From contig NZ_JACBYI010000005.1 in the NCBI RefSeq assembly GCF_019352175.1, positions 184,604 through 248,603 on the forward strand: 64,000 bases of DNA, given 5' to 3'. Made by a program: the position numbers and the translations under genes. How positions within the stretch are numbered: the first letter of the stretch is position 1; each line of letters starts with the position of its first letter. This document shows, piece after piece, positions 17,970-27,525 of the stretch. This DNA comes from Paenibacillus sp. S150. Lineage in GTDB: Bacteria; Bacillota; Bacilli; Paenibacillales; Paenibacillaceae. The notes beneath the pieces were generated by a model. It was not told the origin of the DNA. It did not search any database and saw only the letters and a program-made list of their open reading frames with translations.

Positions 17970-18777
17970 CCGCATTTCGGTTGAGCAAATCAAGCTGGAA
18001 CTGCTCGGGAACGCCTATAACAGCAGCAGCACATTTCTTGGAAGGCTGGACCCGCGCACTCTGCTGGTCTGGTATTTATTCTTCGCTGTTGCGCCCTGGT
18101 TTATTTATAACCGGACCATACTGCTCGGCATGTTTGTGTTTATGGTGCTTACCACCGTACTCTCAAAGGCCAGTCCATATATTATTTTCATTCTTTGTCT
18201 GGGGCTGATCAGCCAGATCGGCTGGATGTTCCTCTTGTCGCTGTTCTTTGGCGGCGGGGCCGGATCTCTGCTGCCCATGCTGACGCTTACGCTGAAGCTG
18301 TCCGTAATCTCGCTGGCGAGCATTACGGTCTTCTCCAGCCTTGACCCCGAACGGCTGAGTGACGGGCTGTCTTCCCTGGGGGTTCCGGATGCCTTTGCCT
18401 TCAGCCTGTCTTACGGATACCGCATCCTGCCTGCGCTTTTGGAGGAATTCCACCAGATTTTGCTGTCCTTCCGGCTGCGGGGGCAAAGACCGCCGAGGCA
18501 CGGGGTGCTGTATTGGCGGACTGCCGCTTATTACCTGCGGATCATTGTGCTGGTTTTTTATCCTTTGATGCTTAACACAGCCAAACGCTCAAGAACGACT
18601 GTAGAGGCGCTTGAGACCCGGGGCTATACCTATGCTCTGAACAATCCCAAGGTAAAAAGGCTGAAGCTGGCCTATTTGAAGCTGAAACGTGCAGACTGGA
18701 TGTTTGCCGCAGCCTCCGTACTCTATCTCTGCCTGCTGTTCCCGCTGGGGACGGTGTACCCTAATCTGCTCTACTGA
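17941..18777 (+). CDS. ECF transporter transmembrane coupling protein EcfT (CbiQ family)
   Basis: The 278-residue protein shows the EcfT layout: an N-terminal LDPRTLLVWY segment, several membrane helices, a long cytoplasmic region, and near the C-terminus RSRTTVEALETRGY, which corresponds to the coupling helix with its Ala-Arg-Gly type motif. EcfT transmits ATP-driven motion from the ATPases to the S component. It overlaps the ATPase gene by 29 bp with GGAAGGAGG before its ATG. With its partners it forms a dedicated (group I type) ECF importer rather than the shared energising module. Confidence 0.88.
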   Translation: MVEAVKRALNRISVEQIKLELLGNAYNSSSTFLGRLDPRTLLVWYLFFAVAPWFIYNRTILLGMFVFMVLTTVLSKASPYIIFILCLGLISQIGWMFLLSLFFGGGAGSLLPMLTLTLKLSVISLASITVFSSLDPERLSDGLSSLGVPDAFAFSLSYGYRILPALLEEFHQILLSFRLRGQRPPRHGVLYWRTAAYYLRIIVLVFYPLMLNTAKRSRTTVEALETRGYTYALNNPKVKRLKLAYLKLKRADWMFAAASVLYLCLLFPLGTVYPNLLY

Positions 18778-18805
18778 CTACCCGACTATAAAGGAGACGA
18801 CACTA

Positions 18806-19597
18806 TTGAATATAGATTTGCATACCCACGGCAAGCTGTCCAAGAAATCCGGCTTCTCTGAGTCCTATTTCCGCGAGATGGTCCAGGAGGCCAAGGCGAA
18901 CGGGCTGCAGGCGCTGGCGCTGACCGAGCATTTCAACACGCTTAATTTCTTCGGCATGTATGAAGCGCTGGATATGATGTACCCCTATAACGGGCATTAC
19001 TATGAGGCGGACGGTCTGAAGATATTTCCGGGCATGGAGGTGGATATATCCGAGACCGGACATATCCTGCTGATCGGACTGAGGGAAGACATCCTTGCCG
19101 TCCGTTCCGGACTTGCGGATTACACGAAGGAGGGGCAGTTCATTCCTTTCCGGGAGCTGCTGGACCGGGCAGATGAACGCGGACTGTGGAAGATCGGCGC
19201 CCATCCGTTCCGTATTTCCACCCCGCTTCACCATTTGGACCCGCAGCTGCTGGGGCGGCTTGATGCTTTTGACTTCAATGCCAAGGACATTTACATGCAG
19301 GGAGCGGAGGCATACCGGGCGCTGATCACGCCTTTTGCCCAAAAGCTGGGTGTCCCGGTCATTGCCGGCAGCGACAGTCATCAGTGCCTGCAATACGGCA
19401 GTGTCTTGAACAAGCTGGAGCAAGAGTGCTCTACAGCGGCGGAATTAAAGGCAGCGGTGCGCGAGGGAAGCTACTCGATTGAAATTTCTCCCTGCCTGCA
19501 GGCCAAGGTGAAGGGCTCCATCATGATGAAGAAGCTGCTGAAGCAAATGCGCGGGGAAGCCCCGTCCAGAGATGAAGAGACAGAGTACACCGCCTAA
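18806..19597 (+). CDS. PHP-domain metal-dependent phosphoesterase
   Basis: Starting at TTG 18806 (AAGGAG 9 bp upstream) the protein has 263 residues. PHP motifs are in order: DLHTH (H6, H8), LTEH (E41, H42), FPGMEVD, IGAHPFR and AGSDSH. PHP domains bind three metals and cleave phosphomonoesters, phosphodiesters or nucleotides. As the last gene of the ECF transporter operon it may process the imported compound after phosphorylation, or a signalling by-product; this is inference. A bidirectional terminator follows. Confidence 0.82.
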   Translation: MNIDLHTHGKLSKKSGFSESYFREMVQEAKANGLQALALTEHFNTLNFFGMYEALDMMYPYNGHYYEADGLKIFPGMEVDISETGHILLIGLREDILAVRSGLADYTKEGQFIPFRELLDRADERGLWKIGAHPFRISTPLHHLDPQLLGRLDAFDFNAKDIYMQGAEAYRALITPFAQKLGVPVIAGSDSHQCLQYGSVLNKLEQECSTAAELKAAVREGSYSIEISPCLQAKVKGSIMMKKLLKQMRGEAPSRDEETEYTA

Positions 19598-19616
19598 TTA
19601 ACAGTCCCGGTAACAC

Positions 19617-19665
19617 GCCAAAAAAAGCCTAAAGCATGTCTGGCGTGCCTTTAAGCTTTTTTGGC
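19617..19665. terminator. Bidirectional intrinsic terminator
   Basis: GCCAAAAAAAGC with CTAAAG pairs with CTTTAAGCTTTTTTGGC around a GCATG-containing loop. It lies between the convergent PHP and SDR genes and provides a T-run for both. Confidence 0.85.
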
Positions 19666-19702
19666 GATATATAACCAACCGGCCGGATTAGCAGGAGCAG
19701 CA

Positions 19703-20443
19703 TCAGATAAACCCGCCGTTAACCCTCAGCGTCTGGCCGGTTACCCACTGTGCGCTCTCGCTGACCAGGAATTCGATGACATTGGCAATGTCCTCCGGCT
19801 CGCCCAGGCGGCCCATGGCGTTCATTTTTTTCATGCCTTCGATCTGCTGCTCCGTCTTGCCCGCGTTGAACAGCTCTGTGTTGACCGGACCGGGAGCAAC
19901 GGCGTTGATTGTGATGCCTTTGGGGCCGAACTCCTTGGCGAGCTGGCGGGTAAGCTGCTCCACTGCACCTTTGGTGGCGGAGTAGATACTGTAGGCCGGG
20001 AACATCTGCCCGTTGACCGAAGTCGAGAAATTGACGATTCTTCCGCCTTGCTCCATATGCTTCATCGCCTGCTGGGTGGCAAAAAGCGTGCCTTTGACGT
20101 TGACGGAGAACTGCTTCTCATAATCGGCTTCCGTGATCTCAAGCAGCGGCTTGGTGATCATCAGTCCGGCATTGTTGACCAGAATATCGATCCGGCCAAA
20201 AAGGGCAAGCGTCTCGCTGAACAGCTGCTCCACTTCGCTGACTTTACTGATATCGGCACGAATCGCCGCCGCTTCGCCGCCGGCTGCAATAATCCCGCGT
20301 ACCGCTTCCCCGGCCTGTTCCGGGCTGCTGGAATAATTGATGACTACCTTGGCTCCCAGTCCGGCGAGCTGTTCTGCTGTCACGCGTCCAATGCCTCTGG
20401 ATGCTCCAGTGATAATTGCAACCTTACCTGTTAAGTTGGTCAT
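19703..20443 (-). CDS. SDR-family oxidoreductase
   Basis: A 246-residue classical short-chain dehydrogenase. The nucleotide motif TGASRGIG is at residues 13-20, NNAG follows in the middle, the catalytic Ser lies in VNFSTSVNG and YSIYSATKG supplies Tyr and Lys; the C-terminal WVTGQTLRVNGGF is typical of the FabG-like group. The ATG at 20443 is preferred over 20449 because AAAGGAG is 7 bp away. The specific substrate is not evident. The gene diverges from an aldo/keto reductase across a region with two palindromic operator-like sites, so both are probably controlled together. Confidence 0.9.
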   Translation of the reverse strand: MTNLTGKVAIITGASRGIGRVTAEQLAGLGAKVVINYSSSPEQAGEAVRGIIAAGGEAAAIRADISKVSEVEQLFSETLALFGRIDILVNNAGLMITKPLLEITEADYEKQFSVNVKGTLFATQQAMKHMEQGGRIVNFSTSVNGQMFPAYSIYSATKGAVEQLTRQLAKEFGPKGITINAVAPGPVNTELFNAGKTEQQIEGMKKMNAMGRLGEPEDIANVIEFLVSESAQWVTGQTLRVNGGFI

Positions 20444-20637
20444 GTTCATTCTCCTTTGTCCTAGGTTCTGAATAGCGTGTCCCAGCTATACATTCAGACC
20501 GTTAAGTTCCATGAAATTGCTCTGAAGGCTTCGGCCGGCCCGGTGGCTTCCGTGGCTCCGCCGCCGCCAAAGCCGGCGGCTGTTTCTGCCGTTCATTTCA
20601 TATTCTGTTCTTTTGCAGACTAACCTTAACATATGGA

Positions 20638-20697
20638 ATGTCAAATGACAAGTATTTTAATTTGTCATTTGACATATATTTCAGGTAGATCTATCCT
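20638..20697. promoter_or_regulatory. Divergent promoter with two palindromic operators
   Basis: Two 12-bp palindromes, TGTCAAATGACA (20639-20650) and TGTCATTTGACA (20663-20674), face each other 12 bp apart and together form a larger dyad. The right one overlaps a -35 box TTGACA (20669-20674) that is 17 bp from TATCCT (20692-20697), towards the aldo/keto reductase gene. On the minus strand TTGACA is also formed by the left site. A dimeric repressor (TetR, MarR or HxlR type) is the natural reader, but none is encoded nearby. Confidence 0.7.
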
Positions 20698-20842
20698 GAA
20701 TTTAATCTTTGCCGGCCGGTATGGTATGATCGGATGGATAAGATGCGGACCCAAGTTCCTGCGGCCGGCATTGCCTGGGAATTCGGTCTTAGCGCATTCC
20801 AGCGAGCAGAACGATTATTTGACATGGAGAGGCGGTAAGAAG

Positions 20843-21829
<987 letters not shown>

Positions 21830-21899
21830 GCAGGGAAGGTAAGGCGCTGGAGGGACAAATATTTAACTTACGGGCAGAGTGCCCAAAGAGGAAATGCCG

Positions 21900-21940
21900 A
21901 ACAGGCAGCGCGTATCCGTTACGCAGCTGCCTGTTTTTGT
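21900..21940 (+). terminator. Intrinsic terminator of the aldo/keto reductase gene
   Basis: AACAGGCAGC pairs with GCTGCCTGTT around a GCG/CGC-closed loop and is followed by T residues. Confidence 0.85.
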
Positions 21941-22049
21941 TGTAATAGGATATTATGTTTCTGCTGCATTGCGGAAAGGCACAGAAAGGTTGAATGCCGC
22001 GGGCGCAATTGTGCAGAACTTTGCAGAGCGCAACAGGTGAGGGATGCGG

Positions 22050-22281
22050 AATTAGTAAACTTAAAACATACTCCTAAGCGATCCGCAGCAGTTTAGTGGG
22101 AATTAGTAGACTTAAAGCATACTCCAATGCGATCCGCAGTAGTTTAGTGGGAATTAGTAGACTTATTCGAGGCAGATTCCATTGTAATGGTGCGAATTGG
22201 CCAGATTAGCTGTACTTTTTCCCACTCGCGCTTGTTTTGGAGCTAGATCGGGCGGATTAAGTTTACTTTTTCCACTTGGGC
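22050..22281. repeat. 51-bp-period repeat array, copy 2 (three forward, two inverted)
   Basis: Forward units GGAATTAGTARACTTA start at 22050, 22101 and 22152, a spacing of exactly 51 bp, and share CATACTCC and GCGATCCGCAG between cores. Inverted units ATTAGCTGTACTTTTTCCCA and ATTAAGTTTACTTTTTCCA start at 22205 and 22256, again 51 bp apart. The core matches array 1, while the filler between cores is specific to this locus. Confidence 0.88.
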
Positions 22282-22340
22282 TTGCCCCTACAGTCCAAGG
22301 CAGCCTGGAGCTGCCAGGTAACCTGTTAAGAGCGGGAACT

Positions 22341-22491
22341 CCCAGCCCAGCCCAACCCAGCCCAACCCAGCCCAGCCAATTCGGCTTATCCCAATCCTGC
22401 CGAGCCCAGCGCAATCCAGCCCATCCCCATCCAGCCCAGCCCGAATCCAGCCCAGCCCGATCCATCCGGCTCAATCCAGCCCGGCCCGATC
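22341..22491. repeat. Low-complexity CCCAG/CCCAA pentamer tract
   Basis: At 22341-22380 the sequence is a nearly perfect run of CCCAG and CCCAA pentamers, decaying over the next 110 bp into CCAGCC and CCCGA-type words. It ends at the stop of the small gene at 22498. It reads as a slippage-prone microsatellite; open frames through it on both strands are repeat artefacts. Confidence 0.8.
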
Positions 22492-22497
22492 GGATCA

Positions 22498-22716
22498 TCA
22501 CTTGTTCTCCGGCCCCTTGGGCATTGCCCGTTTCGGACGGGTCACCCAGTTGCTCCGGTTCATCGGCTTAACCGTATCAAGGCGCGGGTTGAAGCTCTCT
22601 TCAGCGGCCGGTGCGGGCTGATTTTGCCCTGCGGAAGGCTCCGCGGCGGCATTTTTTTTCGATAATCCCCGTCCATTATGCTTGCCTTTGTTCCATACTC
22701 GATCCTTGCTCATCAT
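22498..22716 (-). CDS. Small basic protein of 72 residues, unrecognised
   Basis: An ATG at 22716 with GGAGTG upstream opens a short hydrophilic, Lys/Asn/Pro-rich protein with no membrane segment, Cys or known motif. Its N-terminus (SKDRVWNKGKHNGRG) is strongly basic and could touch nucleic acid or be a spore-core type peptide, but that is speculation. Its stop codon borders the pentamer tract. Conservation in related genomes would decide whether it is real. Confidence 0.5.
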   Translation of the reverse strand: MMSKDRVWNKGKHNGRGLSKKNAAAEPSAGQNQPAPAAEESFNPRLDTVKPMNRSNWVTRPKRAMPKGPENK

Positions 22717-22877
22717 TACACTCCATTTCTGCAGGCTTATGCCTCCACCATATCACAAGATGAAACGTTAGAAAAGAAGTGAAGCATAAAACAATCCTTT
22801 TGACAAGTTATAAAATGTACTATTGATAACCGGTCAGGGTGACTATAATGGTATAGAATTGAAAGGAGAGCACCCTG

Positions 22878-23717
22878 ATGCCCATCAAGATTATTACGGA
22901 TAGCGGTTCCGACCTACCCCTGGAATATGTGGAGAAGTATAATATTGACATCGTACAATTGCCCGTTCACTTTGAGCATGAGCTGATGCCTGAAGATACG
23001 GATACCCGGGCTTTTTATGCCAAAATGCGTGAATCCAAGGAGCTGCCGAAGACAGCCAGTCCCAGTCCGCAGGCATTCCTCAATACCTTCAAGGCAGTGG
23101 AGCCGGGCAGCGATATTATGGTCGTCTGTATGTCCTCCAATATAAGCAGCACTTACCAGACCGCATTGATTGCCAAGGAAATGTACGAAGAAGAAGGCCA
23201 TCCGAATGCGATTGAAATTATAGACTCAAAGACTTTTTCCGGGGGGCTGTCCCTCGTTGTCGCCATGACGGCGAAATGGTCGCTTACCTGCTCCAGCCTG
23301 GGAGAGCTTAGGCAGATGGTTGTGGACCAGGCCCAGGATGTGAACGCGTACTTTACGCTCGATACCCTGGAGAATGTGATCAAAGGCGGACGGCTGAACC
23401 GGCTGTCGGGCGCGGTGGCTTCCGTGCTTAACATCAAGCTGCTGCTGAAAATAAGCGACGAAGGCACCGTTGAGGTCGTAGAGAAGACGCGTGGTTTTCC
23501 GAAGGCGCTTACCCATCTGCTGGCGAAGCTCGAAGACAAGCAGCATGATTACGAAAAAGCCGTGGTTGCCATTGTGCACAGCAACTGCGAGAAGCTGGCG
23601 CTGGAGATTAAGGAGCGTATCCTGGAGAAGCATCCCTTCAAAGAGGTGTTGTTCTCCAGCATGGGTCCCGTGATGGGCACCTACGCGGGCGAAGGCGGAA
23701 TCGGCGTGGCCTTTTAG
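22878..23717 (+). CDS. DegV-family fatty-acid-binding protein
   Basis: The 279-residue protein has the DegV/EDD fold: ITDSGSDLP at the N-terminus, the TASPSP segment, CMSSNISSTYQTA and DSKTFSGG in domain 1, and GRLNRLSG with the C-terminal MGPVMGTYAGEGGIGVAF. DegV proteins bind a fatty acid; the FakB members present it to the kinase FakA. No fakA is nearby, so this copy may serve as a carrier working with a distant kinase. GAAAGGAGAG precedes the ATG. A strong terminator follows. Confidence 0.9.
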   Translation: MPIKIITDSGSDLPLEYVEKYNIDIVQLPVHFEHELMPEDTDTRAFYAKMRESKELPKTASPSPQAFLNTFKAVEPGSDIMVVCMSSNISSTYQTALIAKEMYEEEGHPNAIEIIDSKTFSGGLSLVVAMTAKWSLTCSSLGELRQMVVDQAQDVNAYFTLDTLENVIKGGRLNRLSGAVASVLNIKLLLKISDEGTVEVVEKTRGFPKALTHLLAKLEDKQHDYEKAVVAIVHSNCEKLALEIKERILEKHPFKEVLFSSMGPVMGTYAGEGGIGVAF

Positions 23718-23745
23718 TCCCCGTCTTCTGGAACCGACAGTCAGG

Positions 23746-23782
23746 CCGTACCCGGGAATCCGCCCGGTGTGCGGCTTTTTTT
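23746..23782 (+). terminator. Intrinsic terminator of degV
   Basis: CCG-ACC-GGG pairs with CCCGGT-CGG across a six-base loop, followed by eight T. Repeat copy 3 starts directly in the T-run. Confidence 0.8.
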
Positions 23783-23880
23783 TCAAAATATAAGAATTTA
23801 CATGTCTTGCACACTAAATTATCCTTCTATTTCTCGCTGAAACACGCCGTTCTTTACAAGGACGCCGTAGCCGTTTTTGC
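23776..23880 (+). repeat. Modular intergenic repeat, A-B copy (copy 3)
   Basis: Module A (ATATAAGAATTTACATG, then TTATCCTTCTATTTCTCGCT) and hairpin B (CGTTCTTTACAAGGACGCCG and AGCCG) are present, without A' or C. It is in the same orientation as the upstream gene and abuts its terminator. The gap 23881-24000 carries the upstream region of the two-component operon. Confidence 0.82.
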
Positions 23881-24000
23881 CTGTATCCTGCTTGCCTGAA
23901 AATTTATCTATTCTTTAGATTTGGTTTAGACTGGATTAAGAATGGCAGGCTATAGTTACAATTAACGCTTCCTGCGGAGATAAATAGAGGGGGATTCACG

Positions 24001-24705
24001 ATGTACACCATTCTGATCGCCGATGATGAGTCGGAAATTGTTGAGCTTCTGCAGCTGTATCTGGAGAAGGAATACAACATTCTGCAAGCGCAGAACGGGA
24101 ATGAAGCCTTGAAGCTGATGCAGAACAACACCGTTGATCTGGCAATCCTTGATATTATGATGCCGGGTATGGACGGGCTTCAGCTGCTTAAGCGGATCCG
24201 TGAGAATGATTATTTTCCCGTGCTGTTCCTGTCGGCCAAGAGCCAGCATCACGATAAAATCCTTGGCCTTGAGCTGGGAGCGGACGATTATATTTCCAAG
24301 CCGTTCAATCCGCTGGAGATCGTCGCCCGTGTAGGCTCCATGCTGCGGCGGGTCCATCAATTCGATGCTCCGGCGGTACAGGAGAAGAAGAAGGAGCAAA
24401 TTGTCCTTGGACGGCTGACACTTGACCGGAGCAGCTGCCAGGTCCATGTAGCCGGAGAGCCGGTTGCTCTGACCTCTACCGAATACAAAATTCTGGAGCT
24501 GCTGATGGAGCAGCCGGGCCGGGTCTTCACGCGCAAAAAAATATACGAAACCGTCTGGGAAGACTTCTATGTCTATGAAGACAACAGCATTATGGTGCAT
24601 ATCAGCAACATCCGCGACAAGATCGAACGCGATTCCAAGAAGCCGGAATACCTGAAGACGATCAGGGGATTGGGGTACAAAATTGAAGCACCCGTGGAAA
24701 AGTAG
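24001..24705 (+). CDS. Two-component response regulator, OmpR family
   Basis: The 234-residue protein has a receiver domain (acidic D8-D9, phospho-acceptor Asp51 in LAILDIMMPGMDG, Lys in DYISKPFNP) and a C-terminal winged helix (about residues 135-230; LTSTEYKILELLMEQPGRVFTRKKIYE). It binds DNA when phosphorylated by the kinase encoded immediately downstream; the genes overlap by 23 bp. The upstream region is a long AT-rich leader with AGAGGGGG before the ATG. The regulon cannot be read from the sequence; the AI-2E family permease downstream may be a target or only a neighbour. Confidence 0.92.
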   Translation: MYTILIADDESEIVELLQLYLEKEYNILQAQNGNEALKLMQNNTVDLAILDIMMPGMDGLQLLKRIRENDYFPVLFLSAKSQHHDKILGLELGADDYISKPFNPLEIVARVGSMLRRVHQFDAPAVQEKKKEQIVLGRLTLDRSSCQVHVAGEPVALTSTEYKILELLMEQPGRVFTRKKIYETVWEDFYVYEDNSIMVHISNIRDKIERDSKKPEYLKTIRGLGYKIEAPVEK

Positions 24706-26101
24706 GGATAACCGCCCGCTGCAGACGTCGCTCACCCTGGATTTTCTGTTATTTAACTGCATGCTGCTGCTGCTCGTGCTGGGAGTCTATCTGTTCATCC
24801 AGAAGGATATCACCCACATGATTCTTGACCGGCAGCTCACCGACCCGAATCTGTCTGTAGAAGCCGGTGAGTACAGCGAAGAGCTGGGCGAGGGGCCGCA
24901 GAGCACACGGCTGCTGCAAAGCGGAGGCTGGCTGGAGGTCCTCAATTCCGGCAAAGAGGTTGTCCGTGTCATCGGCGGCAAACGGGATGAGATTCGCGCC
25001 TACGATGAAGACAGCCTGTATCTGGGACTGGAGAACCGCACGGATCAGCCGTACTACTACTCGATTGCCAAATTGGAGGGAGACGGCGGGGCGGCCTGGC
25101 TGCTGCTCAAAATCCCCCGCAGCGTGATCAAGGTGTCCATTAACAATGAAATGCTGGTCTCTTATCTGAACCATTCCGTGTTTTTCTATGTGTTCCTGGT
25201 CAGCGGTTTAATTCTGATGCTGATCTTTGTATACAGCTATTGGGTCACGAGACGGATTAAAAAGCCTCTGCGTGTGCTGAATCTCGGACTGAAGCAGATG
25301 ATCGAAGGGCATTACAGCACGCGGATTAAGCTCTATGCGGAGACGGAATTTCTGCGGATCGGCGAGAGCTTCAACTATATGGCGGATGTGATCGAGAAGG
25401 CCACGGAAGAGAAGCGGCGGGCGGAGAAAAGCAAGCAGCGGCTGATGGTGGACCTGTCCCATGATCTGAAAACACCGATTACGAGTATTCAAGGCTTCGC
25501 GCAGGCCTTAATTGAAGGCCGGGGGACCGACCCTGAACGGCAGACGAAATATCTGAACTATATTTACAGCAAATCGGTGCAGGTGACCAAGCTGATTCAG
25601 CATATGCTGGAGCTGCTGAAGCTGGATTCCCCGGATTTCATTCTCCGTACGGAACGGCTGGAGCTGGGGGACCACCTGCGGGAGATTGTTGCAGACACCT
25701 ACGGCGAGATTGAGCAAAAGGATTTCCAGCTTCAGCTTCAGGTTCCCGAAGAGGAAGTGTATGCCCGCTATGACCCGGAGCTGTTTGCAAGCGTGGTGAA
25801 CAATCTGATCTCCAATGCGCTGTCCTATAATCCCCCGGGCACCAGCCTGCGGGTAACGGTCATCCCTGAGGATACAGAGGTCCTTATTGAGATAGCCGAC
25901 AATGGAATAGGCATTCCCAAAGAGCTGTGGTCGACGATCTTCGATCCGTTTGTGCGGGGGGATGAAGCCCGGACGGCAAGCGGCGGAACGGGGCTTGGTT
26001 TATCCATTGCGAAGAAAAACGCAGAGAAGATGGGCGGCTCGCTTACGCTGGAGAGCAGGGAGGAAGAGCTTACAGTATTCACCATCCGGGTTCCGAAATA
26101 A
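24683..26101 (+). CDS. Sensor histidine kinase with HAMP domain
   Basis: Started at TTG 24683 (GGGGATTGGGG upstream) the protein has 472 residues. It has two membrane helices (about residues 15-37 and 165-190) flanking an extracellular region of about 125 residues, then HAMP, HisKA with His260 in DLSHDLKTPITS, and an HATPase domain with N-box NLISNALSYNPPG and ADNGIGIPKE, FDPFVRGDEARTASGGTGLGLS. It should phosphorylate the response regulator whose gene it overlaps. The ligand of the external domain is unknown. Confidence 0.92.
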   Translation: MKHPWKSRDNRPLQTSLTLDFLLFNCMLLLLVLGVYLFIQKDITHMILDRQLTDPNLSVEAGEYSEELGEGPQSTRLLQSGGWLEVLNSGKEVVRVIGGKRDEIRAYDEDSLYLGLENRTDQPYYYSIAKLEGDGGAAWLLLKIPRSVIKVSINNEMLVSYLNHSVFFYVFLVSGLILMLIFVYSYWVTRRIKKPLRVLNLGLKQMIEGHYSTRIKLYAETEFLRIGESFNYMADVIEKATEEKRRAEKSKQRLMVDLSHDLKTPITSIQGFAQALIEGRGTDPERQTKYLNYIYSKSVQVTKLIQHMLELLKLDSPDFILRTERLELGDHLREIVADTYGEIEQKDFQLQLQVPEEEVYARYDPELFASVVNNLISNALSYNPPGTSLRVTVIPEDTEVLIEIADNGIGIPKELWSTIFDPFVRGDEARTASGGTGLGLSIAKKNAEKMGGSLTLESREEELTVFTIRVPK

Positions 26102-26140
26102 CGGACAGCAGCCGGATGAATTCTGGAACGGGAGAGGATC

Positions 26141-27247
26141 ATGGCCAAATTAAATTTGTTTATCCGCATTTGTATCGCGGTGCTGCTGGTGCTGGGAATT
26201 ATCTACGTAGGCTCTCAGGTGAAATTCATTTTTACGCCTGTTCTGTCGCTGATCCGTGTGGTCATCGTGCCGCTGATGCTGGCCGTGTTCTTTTTTTACC
26301 TGCTGCGGCCGCTGATTAATCTGCTTGAGTCACGCAAGCTGAACCGTACGGTGGCGATTTTGCTGGTCTATCTGGTCATAGCTGTTCTGCTGCTGGGATT
26401 CAGTGTAGGCGTGTGGCCTTCGCTGCGGAATCAGCTGATGAATCTGATCAACAATATGCCTAATGTGTTCACGGCAGTGTCCGCGCAACTGACCAGGCTG
26501 GAGGACAGCGAGCTGTTGTCCGGGCTGATTCCCGCAGATATGAATCCGGCCGGACAGCTGGTGGAGTATTTGAACAAAGGCTTCTCCCTGATCACGAACT
26601 CTGTGTCGGAGCTGATCTCCTTTGTCTCCAACTTCGCCATTGTGCTGTTCACGTTTCCGATTCTGCTGTTCTATATGCTTAAGGAAGGCGGCAGGTTTGG
26701 AGTAAAAGTGGTGAGCTTCTTCCCAAGAAGGTATCATGAAGAGGGAGCGGCGGTCGTTGCCGATATTGACGGTGCGCTGAGCGGTTTTATCGTAGGCAGG
26801 GTATTGGTGAACCTGGCGCTTGGCGTATTAATGTACGTGGGCTTTCTGATCATCGGCCTGCCCTATGCGCTGCTGCTGACAGTGGTGGCTGTGCTGATGA
26901 ACTTTATTCCTTTTATTGGGGCCATCCTGTCCGCTGTGCCGATCTTCATCATCGGCCTGATCGAGTCTCCATCGACGGCAATATGGTCCATCGTGGTTGT
27001 GCTTGTAGCCCAGCAGATTCAGGATAACCTGGTGGCGCCCTATATTTTTGGCAAAAGCCTGGATATCCATCCGCTGACCACGATTATTCTGGTACTGGCT
27101 GGAGGTGACTTTGGCGGCATTATCGGCATCCTCCTGATTATTCCGGTATACATGATTGTCAAGATTATTGCGGTCAAGCTGCATCAGCTGTACATCCGTC
27201 GGCGCTGGCCGGAGGAACCGCAGCTGTCTGAGGAGCCGGGGGCTTAG
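26141..27247 (+). CDS. AI-2E family transporter (PerM/YtvI-like permease)
   Basis: A 368-residue polytopic membrane protein with about seven to eight helices. The family hallmarks are the N-terminal helices, a long amphipathic region (about residues 90-160), VGRVLVNLALG with GLPYALLLTVVAVLMNFIPFIGAILSAVP, and PYIFGKSLDIHPLTTIILVLAGG. Members are proposed exporters of small molecules or Na+/H+ antiporters; calling it an autoinducer exporter would be over-interpretation. GGGAGAGG precedes the ATG, 39 bp after the kinase gene, so it may be cotranscribed. Confidence 0.9.
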   Translation: MAKLNLFIRICIAVLLVLGIIYVGSQVKFIFTPVLSLIRVVIVPLMLAVFFFYLLRPLINLLESRKLNRTVAILLVYLVIAVLLLGFSVGVWPSLRNQLMNLINNMPNVFTAVSAQLTRLEDSELLSGLIPADMNPAGQLVEYLNKGFSLITNSVSELISFVSNFAIVLFTFPILLFYMLKEGGRFGVKVVSFFPRRYHEEGAAVVADIDGALSGFIVGRVLVNLALGVLMYVGFLIIGLPYALLLTVVAVLMNFIPFIGAILSAVPIFIIGLIESPSTAIWSIVVVLVAQQIQDNLVAPYIFGKSLDIHPLTTIILVLAGGDFGGIIGILLIIPVYMIVKIIAVKLHQLYIRRRWPEEPQLSEEPGA

Positions 27248-27341
27248 CCGGCCTGGGCCTAGCCAACCTGGGTTAAGCGGACAGGGCCATTGCAGCTCTG
27301 CAAATATGGAATCCGAGTGACTTAGGGGGAACATTATATTG

Positions 27342-27508
27342 TTTTTGTTCGAATCTATATCCTTGGGGATCGTACACTATACGCAGGGAGTTGCTTTCGA
27401 GGCGAGCTGGTCCGAAGTTCCGCTAAGAAGCCATGCTAACAAAAATACGTGTACGCTTCCGGAATGAGTTTTGTCCGAAAGGATTCCCTGCAGTTCAGCT
27501 AACAAAAC
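27342..27508. repeat. Paired TTTTGTYCGAA ... GCTAACAAAA motifs
   Basis: TTTTGTTCGAA near 27343 and TTTTGTCCGAA near 27469 are each followed by GCTAACAAAA (near 27435 and 27497). The ends are partly complementary, so each pair can form a stem-loop. The segment lies in the 5' region of the Asp23 gene. It may be a small repeat element or a structured leader. Confidence 0.45.
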
Positions 27509-27525
27509 TTTGAGGAGGAATGGTT

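Noticed and set aside
22163..22571. Open frames on both strands through the pentamer tract
   Set aside because: Their products are artefacts of the CCCAG/CCCAA repetition (Gly/Trp/Ala or Pro/Ser/Gln runs).
26141..27247. Autoinducer-2 exporter
   Set aside because: The family name is historical; nothing here (no luxS or lsr genes) supports AI-2 as cargo.
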